A DNA stretch of 23,757 nt from Draconibacterium sp. GTDB lineage: Bacteria; Bacteroidota; Bacteroidia; Bacteroidales; Prolixibacteraceae. The stretch covers positions 1 to 23,757 of the forward strand of contig JAUVDE010000005.1 in the NCBI GenBank assembly GCA_030595485.1, written 5' to 3'. Position numbers and translations under genes: made by a program. Under the pieces are notes generated by a model. It had not been told where the DNA came from. It saw only the letters and a program-made list of their open reading frames with translations, and made no database searches. Shown here one piece after another: positions 1 through 7,805 of the stretch; position 1 is the stretch's first letter; each line of letters starts with the position of its first letter.

Positions 1-51
1 TTGTAGTATAATACCGTTCAGGTATTATGTGTGTTTGGGGGTTAACATTTA

Positions 52-75
52 AAAGGAGACTGTTGAGTCTCCTTT
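52..75. terminator. Intrinsic terminator hairpin
   Basis: A perfect 10-bp stem (AAAGGAGACT / AGTCTCCTTT) encloses a 4-nt GTTG loop and runs into a T-rich stretch. It most likely ends a plus-strand gene lying left of the window, but its A/T flanks would also work for minus-strand transcripts leaving the pentapeptide gene. I see no convincing gene between here and position 295; an 85-codon open frame there has no recognisable features. Confidence 0.75.
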
Positions 76-295
76 TTACTTTACTACATTTTATCGACTC
101 ACTAATTAATACCTGCTCACATTGGATTTCAGATAGACATTTTATTTTTGTAAGTATTTTTTCAATAGAGGGTCTATTTATTCAAGCAATTAAGCATTTC
201 TGGCTATGCTTCAACCGACTTTTTTCTTCAGCAAGAAACCAACACGAAGAAGACAGTTTCATGAAGGTGGAAGTTATATTTTGATAATTAGTCGT

Positions 296-868
296 TTACC
301 CAACCTTGATTTTATACTGATGAAGAAGTCCCAATAAAGTTTCCAAGGAGAATTTTGCTCCGGTAATTTGATTCTGATCAGGATTAATCGAGAAATTAAT
401 GGATGTTCTAAAATCAGCCTTTTGTAGGTTTGTGTGTGAAAATATTGCTCCCGAAAAATCACATTCTGTAAAGTTGGCAGCACTTAAAACTGTTTCAGTA
501 AAATCTACTTCCTGCAACATACATTTTGTAAACTTGGTGCCCTTAATTTTTAGCTGATAAAACGAGGAGTAGTTTAAAGTACACTCGGAAAATTGAAATT
601 CTAATAAAAAAGGATTGCATTCATCAAATTGTAAACCAATTAGTTTGCAGCTTTTAAACTGAATGTTTTTAAACGCAGTGTTAGTAATTTTTGCATTGCT
701 AAAGTCGCAATTCTCAAAGTTACAGTCTTCAAAAACAAAGTCGCTTAAATTACTTTTCGAGAAATTGCAGCTTTCAAATTCGCAGTTTTCATAATCGGCT
801 TTCTCAATACCTTTTTCTGAAAAATCAATACTTTTAAAGTTTTTATCGGTAATATATTTATTGCTCAT
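296..868 (-). CDS. Pentapeptide-repeat protein (Qnr/MfpA-like fold)
   Basis: A 190-residue cytoplasmic protein made almost wholly of A(D/N)LxX-type pentapeptides, with a Phe/Leu every fifth residue and many Cys/Asn/Ser between (for example FESCNF at about 31-36, FENCDF at 51-56, ANFTECDFSGAIF at 131-143). Such repeats fold into a right-handed square beta-helix. The regular pattern is broken near residues 84-91 (CNPFLLEF), where Qnr proteins also have a hinge, and the last 40 residues form a capping segment. Known relatives such as Qnr and MfpA mimic DNA and protect gyrase/topoisomerase IV from quinolones; whether this one does cannot be told from sequence. Its ATG overlaps the stop of the upstream frame by 11 bp, so it is probably translated as part of the DUF1835 transcript. 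Family assignment is firm, molecular role unknown. Confidence 0.9.
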   Translation of the reverse strand: MSNKYITDKNFKSIDFSEKGIEKADYENCEFESCNFSKSNLSDFVFEDCNFENCDFSNAKITNTAFKNIQFKSCKLIGLQFDECNPFLLEFQFSECTLNYSSFYQLKIKGTKFTKCMLQEVDFTETVLSAANFTECDFSGAIFSHTNLQKADFRTSINFSINPDQNQITGAKFSLETLLGLLHQYKIKVG

Positions 869-1217
869 TTTTGTCTTTTATTATTTGACCAAACATTCGT
901 TTTACTTGCGAATCGCCAAAACCATAAATTGCTTCTTGCTTACAAAATTCCTGAAAAATGGTTTCAAATTCACTTGTGTTTAGTTCATTAATTATTTTTC
1001 CCAATGCTTTTTTGGGCAATTGCAAATACTTAGAAATTTGAGCATAAACGGCTGGCCCAAGAAACGGAAAATGTGTGTGTAATGTTTGTGCAATTGACAG
1101 CATTGCAGAAGTATCGTTTTGTTGGTAAGCCCACCAAAGTTTTTGAAGTCCGTTAAGAATTTCGACACTAATATTAGTCTTGTTTTGAAATGAACTGCGA
1201 AGTTCAGCAGCATTCAT
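858..1217 (-). CDS. DUF1835 protein, C-terminal portion (second frame of split gene)
   Basis: A 119-residue frame that resembles the C-terminal half of Bacteroidota DUF1835 proteins, notably the closing FCKQEAIYGFGDSQVKRMF motif at about 91-109, where relatives carry a similar IYGFGDLQV stretch. The frame starts at an ATG that overlaps the stop of the preceding frame (ATGA), so it is either expressed by translational coupling or joined to the upstream frame by a -1 shift. A conserved linker normally found between the two halves looks shortened here, which suggests a small deletion created the split. The family function is not known. It could be a decaying gene, but the frame has stayed fully open over 119 codons. 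Confidence 0.7.
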   Translation of the reverse strand: MNAAELRSSFQNKTNISVEILNGLQKLWWAYQQNDTSAMLSIAQTLHTHFPFLGPAVYAQISKYLQLPKKALGKIINELNTSEFETIFQEFCKQEAIYGFGDSQVKRMFGQIIKDKNEQ

Positions 1218-1564
1218 TTTACCAAAAATATAGGATTTTGAATTCTGAGTTCTTTTAAGAGGTGGGCAACAAACCAGAAGTTAGTTTGACAGAATAAATC
1301 ATCTTCGAACCAAAGGTTAATTTCATGTTCCTTTGGTATGTTTTGTATTCGTAAAAGCTCTTCTTTAGTTTTTGCGTTATAATTAGCTTGGCTTACCTCG
1401 TAAATTTTCTGAATATAAAGCGCACGATTTTCAAAGATCTCATCCAGTGTTTTGCCCTTTGTATTCCCTTCAATCATACACTCGCGACAAACAATCTTTA
1501 CTCCCTCAATACGGTTTTGAAGTTGGTGCAAAAGGCCGTCACCATTTAAAATATGTGCTTGCAT
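1214..1564 (-). CDS. DUF1835 domain protein, N-terminal portion
   Basis: Begins MQAHILNGDGLLHQL, the characteristic N-terminal HILNGD motif of DUF1835, followed by IVCRECMIEG and the WFEDDLFCQTNFWFV motif near the C-terminus, all typical of the family. Only 116 residues are present, whereas relatives run to well over 200 in one frame; the rest lies in the next, overlapping frame. An upstream in-frame TTG at 1570 would add two residues, but the ATG at 1564 is the more natural start. A promoter-like TACATTTG lies just upstream and a terminator separates it from the fucosidase gene, so this is the first gene of the operon. Biological role unknown. Confidence 0.72.
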   Translation of the reverse strand: MQAHILNGDGLLHQLQNRIEGVKIVCRECMIEGNTKGKTLDEIFENRALYIQKIYEVSQANYNAKTKEELLRIQNIPKEHEINLWFEDDLFCQTNFWFVAHLLKELRIQNPIFLVK

Positions 1565-1589
1565 TATCAATTGTCAATATTGTAATCAC

Positions 1590-1597
1590 CAAATGTA
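1590..1597 (-). promoter_or_regulatory. Putative -7 promoter element for the DUF1835 operon
   Basis: TACATTTG on the minus strand matches the Bacteroidota -7 consensus TAnnTTTG and lies about 25 bp upstream of the ATG at 1564. No TTG is found at the usual -33 distance, so the call rests on one element. Confidence 0.45.
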
Positions 1598-1630
1598 GAA
1601 AAGATAAGTAGAGTCCGATTTAAAGAACAA

Positions 1631-1670
1631 AAAAAACGCAGAATTGATTGAATTCAATACTGCGTTTTTT
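1631..1670 (-). terminator. Terminator downstream of the fucosidase gene
   Basis: Stem AAAAAACGCAG / CTGCGTTTTTT with a second inner stem (ATTGA / TCAAT) gives a strong hairpin with flanking A and T runs, so it can act in both directions. It lies 23 bp past the stop of the minus-strand fucosidase gene. Confidence 0.85.
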
Positions 1671-1692
1671 ACTCTACAGGAAAGGTTTAATT

Positions 1693-3921
1693 TTATAGTA
1701 AATCAAGTTCAGCAATGGCAGCAGATTTATTATCACCGGCAATAGCTGTAGATTTAATTTGAATGTAGCGCGTTTTTGTAGCAGTTTTAAAGAAATGTCT
1801 TCGAGTGCTTGGATCATTAATAAGGTTGCCAAATTTGAAGTTTTCAAGCACTTTCCATGATTTTCCATTTGTACTTATTTTAACGATACCTGATTCAATC
1901 ATTCCATCAGCCATACGGGTTTGTGGTGTATAAGCAAAACCTTTTAATTCGTGTTCCGAACCCAAGTCAATTGAAATATAATGACTGTTTCCTTTGTCTT
2001 TCGACAACCAGTAGGTTTTGTTTTCTCCGTCGAATGCTCTCTCTCCTACATTTTTAGCATGCTTACTAGATGTACCAATTAGTTTCCAGTCTTTTTTTAC
2101 AATTCCTAAAAGGGCAGAAGTAGCTGCACCCGATTCTTCTTTGTTAAAGGCAATTGCTTTTACTTCGCCTTTGGAAAATGAAAATGGTGCAGAATATAGT
2201 TCTGACTTTTTTGTTGGTTCCGAACCATCAGTTGTGTAACGAATTTCAATTCCTCCATGCAAGTTGGCTGCAATATCTTCTCCGTGAGGTTTCCATCCAA
2301 ATTTATGTTTTTGTGACTGAATAGTAACTTGCCCGTTTACATTACTTGTAATTTCCAATTGTGGTGGGCGAGTGCGGTAGTAATGTGCTGAAATATTTGA
2401 AATTACCGGAGTAAAGCGCGATTTTAATATTCGCAATCTAAACTTATTCGAACTTACATCGGGGAAGCGCAGAATACGTTTGTAGCCAATATTTGTAGCC
2501 GAGGAGATTTCTTTCCATTCACCATTTACCCAAGCATCTAAAGCATGTTCTTCAACGCGCTCGCCGTTTGTACTAATGGCTTCCTGAATTACAAAACGGT
2601 TGCATGTAATCTCCGAAGGTGTAGTTATTTCAATCGATGTTTTATCATCGCTTAACAATACAAAGCTAACAACATCATTATCTAAAACTTCTTTTGGCCC
2701 TTTAGCTCCCTGTAATAAATTGCTCGCATAGGTTTCTTCAATTCGTTTGCCTACTTCTTTTAAAGCTGCTACATCGCGTGGAGAAAATTTTCCTTCGCGG
2801 TTTGGCGGAATATTTAATAGAAAAGTCGAATTTCCACCCACCGAGCGTTCGTAAATGTCAAAAACGTCGTCTGCACTACGAACGCCCTGATCAGTATCAT
2901 CGCGGTAAAACCAACCTTCACGAATCGATGTATTTGTTTCTGCCTGCTGATAATGTAAATATTTACCTTCGTATAGCTGTTCGCGGCTTCCCAACGATTT
3001 TGCTGTTAAATCACCAAAACTGTTCATTAATGCCGGATCTTCTTTATAAGGAATAACGTTCCATTCGGTGTCGCGCGTACCTCCTGATTCGTTACCACAC
3101 CAGCGAATATCTTGTTTGCCGAAAATAACAGCCTCGGGAGCAAGTGTTTGAATCAACTCTTTCCAAGCCAGGTAATTATAAGTTTGTCCACCTTTACGTT
3201 TGGGATGGGCCCCGTCAAACCAAACTTCATGCACCGGTCCATATTCGGTTAACAACTCAAATAACTGATTCAGAAAGTATTCGTTATAATCGTCAACCTT
3301 AAATTTAAACGTTGTTTTATTGGCAAACGGGCGTCCTTCAATAGGGCGAGGAATGGTTCGTTCAGTATATTTACTTAGGTTTCCGTATAAACCTTCTTTA
3401 TTCTCAATCTGATATAAGTCGGCAGGAGAAAGGTAAACTCCCAATTTTAAACCATATTTCTCGCACGAAGCTGTAAGTTCTTTTAAAATATCGCCTTTAC
3501 CATCTTTAAACGGAGTTGACATTATTCCGTGTTTGGTATAACGACTCTGCCACAAACAAAATCCATCGTGGTGTTTTACCGTAATAATTACCATTTTCAT
3601 CCCACCTGCGTGCATCGCTTCACACCATTGGTCGGTATCAAGGTTTTGCAAATTAAAAATTGCCGGGTCTTCCATTCCATTGCCCCATTCCATGCGCGTA
3701 AAAGAATTTGGTCCGAAGTGAACAAAAGCAATGTATTCGTTTTTTAGCGCTTCGTATTGGTTCGTTGTTGGTACAATATGGGCAGCCTTTAATAGGATTG
3801 AATCCTTTGTGTTGGTTGATGATATAGGAATAGTGCTATTTACCTGAATTACGTTGCCGCTGGGTTGCGAACATGATGAAAAGGCAAAAAGTAGCAAGGC
3901 GATGTACAAAAATGTCTTCAT
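1693..3921 (-). CDS. Alpha-L-fucosidase (GH29) lipoprotein with C-terminal discoidin domain
   Basis: A 742-residue exported glycosidase that removes L-fucose from glycans. Residues 1-17 form a lipoprotein signal peptide with lipobox SSC (Cys17), so it should be membrane anchored. The GH29 barrel spans about 45-400: FVHFGPNSF near 67-74, the paired His in VKHHDGFCLW at 115-124, the nucleophile motif EVWFDGA (Asp236), and the closing GGNSTFLLNIPPN at 362-374. After a beta-rich linker there is a chitobiase-type fibronectin-like segment (RYTTDGSEPT) and then a C-terminal F5/8 type C (discoidin, CBM32-like) module to the end. Architecture and motif spelling fit the GH29-B style of Bacteroidota enzymes (alpha-1,3/1,4 linkages), but subfamily is inference. 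No SusC/SusD pair is adjacent, so it is not in a visible polysaccharide utilisation locus. Confidence 0.95.
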   Translation of the reverse strand: MKTFLYIALLLFAFSSCSQPSGNVIQVNSTIPISSTNTKDSILLKAAHIVPTTNQYEALKNEYIAFVHFGPNSFTRMEWGNGMEDPAIFNLQNLDTDQWCEAMHAGGMKMVIITVKHHDGFCLWQSRYTKHGIMSTPFKDGKGDILKELTASCEKYGLKLGVYLSPADLYQIENKEGLYGNLSKYTERTIPRPIEGRPFANKTTFKFKVDDYNEYFLNQLFELLTEYGPVHEVWFDGAHPKRKGGQTYNYLAWKELIQTLAPEAVIFGKQDIRWCGNESGGTRDTEWNVIPYKEDPALMNSFGDLTAKSLGSREQLYEGKYLHYQQAETNTSIREGWFYRDDTDQGVRSADDVFDIYERSVGGNSTFLLNIPPNREGKFSPRDVAALKEVGKRIEETYASNLLQGAKGPKEVLDNDVVSFVLLSDDKTSIEITTPSEITCNRFVIQEAISTNGERVEEHALDAWVNGEWKEISSATNIGYKRILRFPDVSSNKFRLRILKSRFTPVISNISAHYYRTRPPQLEITSNVNGQVTIQSQKHKFGWKPHGEDIAANLHGGIEIRYTTDGSEPTKKSELYSAPFSFSKGEVKAIAFNKEESGAATSALLGIVKKDWKLIGTSSKHAKNVGERAFDGENKTYWLSKDKGNSHYISIDLGSEHELKGFAYTPQTRMADGMIESGIVKISTNGKSWKVLENFKFGNLINDPSTRRHFFKTATKTRYIQIKSTAIAGDNKSAAIAELDLL

Positions 3922-4033
3922 TAGTTTAGACTTTAATATTTGGATTAAATATGAAAGCCTAAACTTAGTAAAAATATTAGAAAGAAGAATTGATGTTTGG
4001 GAGGATACTTAAAAGACTTTTAAACGGATTTCT

Positions 4034-4909
4034 TTAGTCTAAGATAAAATCTACTGAAGAAATATTGCGGATTTCATCGTTGTGGGGAAGTGTCCATAGA
4101 ACCTTTCCCTTCTTGCTTATTTCAACAAGTTTAGCTTGAGTTTTATCTTTTGAATGCCCATTCCAATTGGCAATTAAAAAATTTCCATTTTTCAGGAGAT
4201 GTAGATCGGCTACAAAATTTAAAGAAGAACCTTTTACAAAATCGTTGGTATATTCTTTTACTATTTTCTCATTTTTAGGATCAACAATAACAAATTTATG
4301 GGCATCACCACAAGCCACTAACCATTTTTTATTGGGTAGTACTTTTACAGAAAACAGGTTCCCTTCAACTTTTATTTTTCTGAGTACCGTATTATTCTTA
4401 TCAATTTCTATTATTTCACTTTTACCCAAAACCGGAATTATAATTGTTTCGTTTGTGGTAGGTGTCACTTGGCGAAATTGCCCGTGGTTTCTATCAATTC
4501 CTAGTTCGTAGTTCTGTTCGCTAATTTTCTCACCTTTTGAGTTTAAAGTAATAAAACGCGATGGTTGAGCGCAAACCCCTAAAAAGTAGTTTCCATTGGC
4601 AAGTTGCTTTGCGGTGTGTACCTCTTCTCCTTCATTTGCTTTATAATCCCAAATCGTTTCATTTGATGAATTTACCAAGCGTGCTCCTTTTTTGTAAGAA
4701 AAAAGTATATCTCCGTCTTGTGTAAATCGTACGTGGTTGCATTCACTCTTTTCAGGTAAATCGTACGACCAATCAATTTTAGCTGTGTTTTTATCAATTA
4801 TTGCAATTTTATTCCAGCCACTACCTCCAACTAAAAATTTTTGTTGGGCTGAGATTGAAAACGATACGAACACGAAAAGGATAAAAAGTTTGGTTTTTAG
4901 ATTTTGCAT
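4034..4909 (-). CDS. Secreted beta-propeller (PQQ-like repeat) protein
   Basis: 291 residues starting with a Sec signal peptide (hydrophobic core, then SISAQQ; cleavage likely after residue 21). The mature part consists of repeated blades of the kind KFLVGGSGWNKIAIIDKNT, GDILFSYKKGARLV, NYFLGVCAQ, KWLVACGDAHKFVIVD and NFLIANWNGH, each a sequence of small beta-strands ending in a W/D/G turn, as in PQQ-like or six/seven-bladed propellers. No catalytic residues are recognised; such proteins often act as periplasmic sensors or scaffolds. It lies 112 bp upstream of the fucosidase and may be cotranscribed with it, though no shared promoter can be demonstrated. Fold class is fairly secure, function unknown. 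Confidence 0.8.
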   Translation of the reverse strand: MQNLKTKLFILFVFVSFSISAQQKFLVGGSGWNKIAIIDKNTAKIDWSYDLPEKSECNHVRFTQDGDILFSYKKGARLVNSSNETIWDYKANEGEEVHTAKQLANGNYFLGVCAQPSRFITLNSKGEKISEQNYELGIDRNHGQFRQVTPTTNETIIIPVLGKSEIIEIDKNNTVLRKIKVEGNLFSVKVLPNKKWLVACGDAHKFVIVDPKNEKIVKEYTNDFVKGSSLNFVADLHLLKNGNFLIANWNGHSKDKTQAKLVEISKKGKVLWTLPHNDEIRNISSVDFILD

Positions 4910-5105
4910 GGTAGTTGTTGATTTTTTGTCTTGCCAAAAATGCTAAAAATATTGTACAATCATATTGTTTTTAAATTGATTTTGGAATAAAAATCAATTG
5001 CTTATGTTCTGAAACAAATGGTGAAACTCTAATCCGACTTTCCTCTCCAATCCCGATTTAATAATCAATGTTAAAAACTAAACCAAATTAATCTTCTATA
5101 CTATT

Positions 5106-6428
5106 TTAACGAGCACGAGAGCGTGAACGATTTTTTGAACTAGGACGATTGGAATCCTTTCGTCTATTGTTATTATTATTTCTTTCACCACTTCCTTGCT
5201 TTGCTCCTTGCCCATAACGAGGTTTTTTCTTTGGACGCGGGTGTCCTTGTCCTTGTGTCGGCTTTTTCTTTGCCGGCCTTTCTTCATTGTCTGCAATAAA
5301 AGGGTGGTCGTCAATTACCGGAATACGTTGGTTTATTAGCTTTTGAATTCCACGTAAATAAGGCCTCTCTTCTACATCGCAAAACGAAAGTGCACTTCCA
5401 CTGGCGCTGGCTCTTCCGGTTCTACCAATACGATGAACATAGGTTTCTTCTTCGTTTGGCAAATCGTAATTTATAACCAGTGATAGATCTTTTACATCAA
5501 TTCCACGGGCCGCAATGTCGGTAGCAACCAGAACTTTTGTTTCACCACTTTTAAAGTTAGTTAGTGCACGTTGGCGGGCGCCCTGCGATTTATTACCATG
5601 AATAGCTTCTGCAATTATTTGAGCACCCTTTAAAAATTTAACGATTTTATCGGCTCCATGTTTTGTACGCGAAAACACCAAACTCGATTCGTATTCTTCG
5701 GTTTTTAGCAGATGAGTTAGTAGTTTTGGTTTGTTACGTTTACTCACAAAATAAACGGACTGTTCTACTTTTTCGGCTGTAGTTTGTTCGGGTTGAATGG
5801 TTACTTTTTCCGGGTTTCCACCTACAATTTTTTGTGAAAGTTGTAAAATATCAAGTGGCATAGTTGCCGAAAAAAACAAGGATTGACGTTTGTTTGGAAG
5901 CTTGGCAATTACTTTACGAATATCGTGAATAAAACCCATGTCGAGCATGCGGTCGGCTTCATCAAGAACAAAATATTCAACATGTTTTAATGAAATAAAT
6001 CCCTGATTCATTAAGTCGAGAAGTCTTCCCGGTGTTGCTACTAGTACCTCAACGCCACGACGAAGTGCCTCGGTTTGTGCACCCTGTTTTACGCCACCAA
6101 AAATTACAGTATTTTTTATGCCTGTGTATTTTCCATATTTCGTAAAACTTTCCTGAATTTGAATGGCCAATTCACGGGTTGGCGTAATCACAAGTGTTTT
6201 TATTTCTCGAAATCCACTTTTTAAGTTTTTGTCGTTGTATAAATGTTGCAGGATAGGAATGGCAAAAGCAGCCGTTTTCCCGGTTCCAGTCTGGGCGCAC
6301 CCCAACAAATTTTTTCGTTTTAATAAACTGGGTATCGATTTTTCCTGAATAGGAGTGGGGGTGCTGTAACCTTCAGCATTGAGCGCCTTCAATATAGGCT
6401 CAATAATTTCTAATTCTTCGAATGTCAT
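5106..6428 (-). CDS. rhlE: DEAD-box ATP-dependent RNA helicase, RhlE-like
   Basis: 440 residues. The Q motif lies near 23-28 (TPTPIQE), Walker A AQTGTGKT at 45-52, PTRELA at 83-88, TPGRLLD at 132-138, DEAD at 156-159, SAT at 187-189, and the C-terminal helicase lobe ends with HRIGRTGRA. The start MTFEELEIIEPILKAL and the core spelling fit the RhlE group of Bacteroidota. After about residue 385 follows a basic, low-complexity tail rich in Lys/Arg/Gln/Asn ending in RSRSRAR, a typical RNA-binding extension. It unwinds structured RNA and probably serves ribosome assembly and mRNA decay, often cold-induced. It is divergent from a second DEAD-box gene at 6601. Confidence 0.95.
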   Translation of the reverse strand: MTFEELEIIEPILKALNAEGYSTPTPIQEKSIPSLLKRKNLLGCAQTGTGKTAAFAIPILQHLYNDKNLKSGFREIKTLVITPTRELAIQIQESFTKYGKYTGIKNTVIFGGVKQGAQTEALRRGVEVLVATPGRLLDLMNQGFISLKHVEYFVLDEADRMLDMGFIHDIRKVIAKLPNKRQSLFFSATMPLDILQLSQKIVGGNPEKVTIQPEQTTAEKVEQSVYFVSKRNKPKLLTHLLKTEEYESSLVFSRTKHGADKIVKFLKGAQIIAEAIHGNKSQGARQRALTNFKSGETKVLVATDIAARGIDVKDLSLVINYDLPNEEETYVHRIGRTGRASASGSALSFCDVEERPYLRGIQKLINQRIPVIDDHPFIADNEERPAKKKPTQGQGHPRPKKKPRYGQGAKQGSGERNNNNNRRKDSNRPSSKNRSRSRAR

Positions 6429-6445
6429 ATAATCTTATAAAGGTA

Positions 6446-6453
6446 CAAAGTAA
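6446..6453 (-). promoter_or_regulatory. Possible -7 element of the RhlE-like helicase gene
   Basis: TTACTTTG on the minus strand differs from TAnnTTTG at one position and lies 18 bp upstream of the ATG. No convincing -33 TTG at the right distance, so this is a weak call. Confidence 0.3.
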
Positions 6454-6546
6454 GGCAATTGTTTTCGATAAAATGGAAAAAGCATGAAAATGGATGCTGA
6501 ATGCAAAGTGAATGTTTCCAAGTGTGGTCTGGATTATGAAAAATAA

Positions 6547-6576
6547 TTGTCTTTCAGGATATTAGATGTACTTTCG
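6547..6576 (+). promoter_or_regulatory. Promoter of the second DEAD-box helicase gene
   Basis: TTG (6547-6549), then 19 bp, then TACTTTCG (6569-6576), which is one mismatch from TAnnTTTG. Both elements and their spacing fit the Bacteroidota -33/-7 pattern. Because the element lies inside the longest open frame, it supports a translation start further down, at 6601. Confidence 0.6.
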
Positions 6577-6600
6577 CGGCGAATTATAAAAATAACTGTT

Positions 6601-7722
6601 TTGAGCAAATTTGAAGAATTAGGAGTAGGCAAAAAGTTCGTAAAAGGATTGAATGACCTGAATATTATTACACCAACCGAAATACAAAAAAAGGTAATTC
6701 CGATATTAATAAAATCGAATACTGACTTGGTTGGACAGGCGCAAACCGGAACAGGGAAAACGGCTGCTTACGGATTACCACTTCTTCAGAAAGTTAATGC
6801 CGGACAAAATAAGGTGCAAGGATTGATTCTTTGCCCAACACGCGAATTGGGGCAGCAAATTGCAAAGCAGTTATTTAAATTCACAAAATATTCAGCAAAA
6901 ATATTTACTGAAGCAGTTTATGGTGGAGCGCCAATTGAAAGGCAACTTGCAGCACTAAAACGACCAACGCATATTATCGTAGCAACTCCGGGTAGACTAA
7001 TTGATTTGGTTAAACGAGAAGCAGTTGATTTAAGCCATGTAAAAACGGTAATTCTGGATGAAGCTGACGAAATGTTAAGCATGGGTTTTAAGACTGAATT
7101 AGATGAAATTCTTGGTTACACAAGTTCGGCTGAAAACAAATGGCTTTTTTCGGCAACATTGCCACATGGTATTAAAGAAATTGTAAACGATCACCTTGCT
7201 GCTGAAGCAGTCCGAATTGAAGTAAGTGATCAAAATGTGGTGAATAAAAATATTGAACATCAGTATTTAATTTGCGAGGAAAAGGACAAACTACACGCAC
7301 TTTTACAATTCCTGAAAAAAGAAGGAACAAACCGTGGCGTTATTTTTTGTAGAACCAAAGTATCTGCTAAAAAATTAGCCCAGCAATTGCAAGCCCGAAA
7401 TATAGCCGTTGGAGCAATTCATGGCGATTTAATGCAGAAGGAACGCGATAAAGTTATGCGAGCGTTTAAAAACGAATCGTCGCAATTATTGGTGGCCACC
7501 GATTTGGCAGCACGCGGAATAGATATCGAAGCACTTTCGTTTGTGGTACATTATCAATTACCCGATAAAGATGAATATTACACTCACCGTAGTGGACGAA
7601 CTGCCCGAGCAGGCAAAAAAGGAATTTCGCTAAGTTTAATAAGCTCTTACGAAACCAAACAAATTCGCTTTTACGAGAAAACGTTACACATCTCGTTTAA
7701 TCTGGTTAATCACGGAATTTAG
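6601..7722 (+). CDS. DEAD-box RNA helicase, compact DeaD-like
   Basis: 373 residues if translation starts at the TTG at 6601 (reading MSKFEELGVGKKFVKGL), which matches how relatives begin. The longer frame from 6547 would place the predicted promoter inside the gene. Motifs: TPTEIQKK (24-31), Walker A AQTGTGKT (47-54), PTRELG, TPGRLID, DEAD, SAT, and HRSGRTARAG in the C-terminal lobe. The protein ends shortly after the second RecA-like lobe, with no dimerisation, DbpA-type RNA-binding or basic tail as in full DeaD/CsdA, so it is a minimal helicase core. It is transcribed divergently from the RhlE-like gene with about 170 bp between the starts. Confidence 0.92.
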   Translation: MSKFEELGVGKKFVKGLNDLNIITPTEIQKKVIPILIKSNTDLVGQAQTGTGKTAAYGLPLLQKVNAGQNKVQGLILCPTRELGQQIAKQLFKFTKYSAKIFTEAVYGGAPIERQLAALKRPTHIIVATPGRLIDLVKREAVDLSHVKTVILDEADEMLSMGFKTELDEILGYTSSAENKWLFSATLPHGIKEIVNDHLAAEAVRIEVSDQNVVNKNIEHQYLICEEKDKLHALLQFLKKEGTNRGVIFCRTKVSAKKLAQQLQARNIAVGAIHGDLMQKERDKVMRAFKNESSQLLVATDLAARGIDIEALSFVVHYQLPDKDEYYTHRSGRTARAGKKGISLSLISSYETKQIRFYEKTLHISFNLVNHGI

Positions 7723-7734
7723 AAGGAGTTGGAG

Positions 7735-7762
7735 GAGAGAAGTTAGTAGTTAGAAGTTAGAA
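7735..7762. repeat. Degenerate 7-bp tandem repeat (GTTAGAA type)
   Basis: Four consecutive heptads read GAGAGAA, GTTAGTA, GTTAGAA, GTTAGAA between the ends of two convergent genes (helicase stop at 7722, Gre-like stop at 7806). Similar period-7 tracts with other unit sequences occur at 10641, 13720, 14004 and 16106. Confidence 0.6.
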
Positions 7763-7805
7763 GATCAAAAACGGATGATTGTTGCTGGAAGAAGGCGGCC
7801 GTGAT

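Noticed and set aside
192..211. Short inverted repeat AAGCAT ... ATGCTT downstream of the pentapeptide gene
   Set aside because: Six-bp stem with an 8-nt loop and no T-run; too weak to call a terminator.
27..284. 85-codon open frame on the plus strand
   Set aside because: Low-complexity hydrophobic reading, overlaps the terminator at 52-75, no recognisable start context or homologous feature.
1693..4909. Polysaccharide utilisation locus around the fucosidase
   Set aside because: No SusC/SusD-like pair, sulfatase or sigma/anti-sigma regulator is adjacent; the GH20 fragment is 19 kb away.
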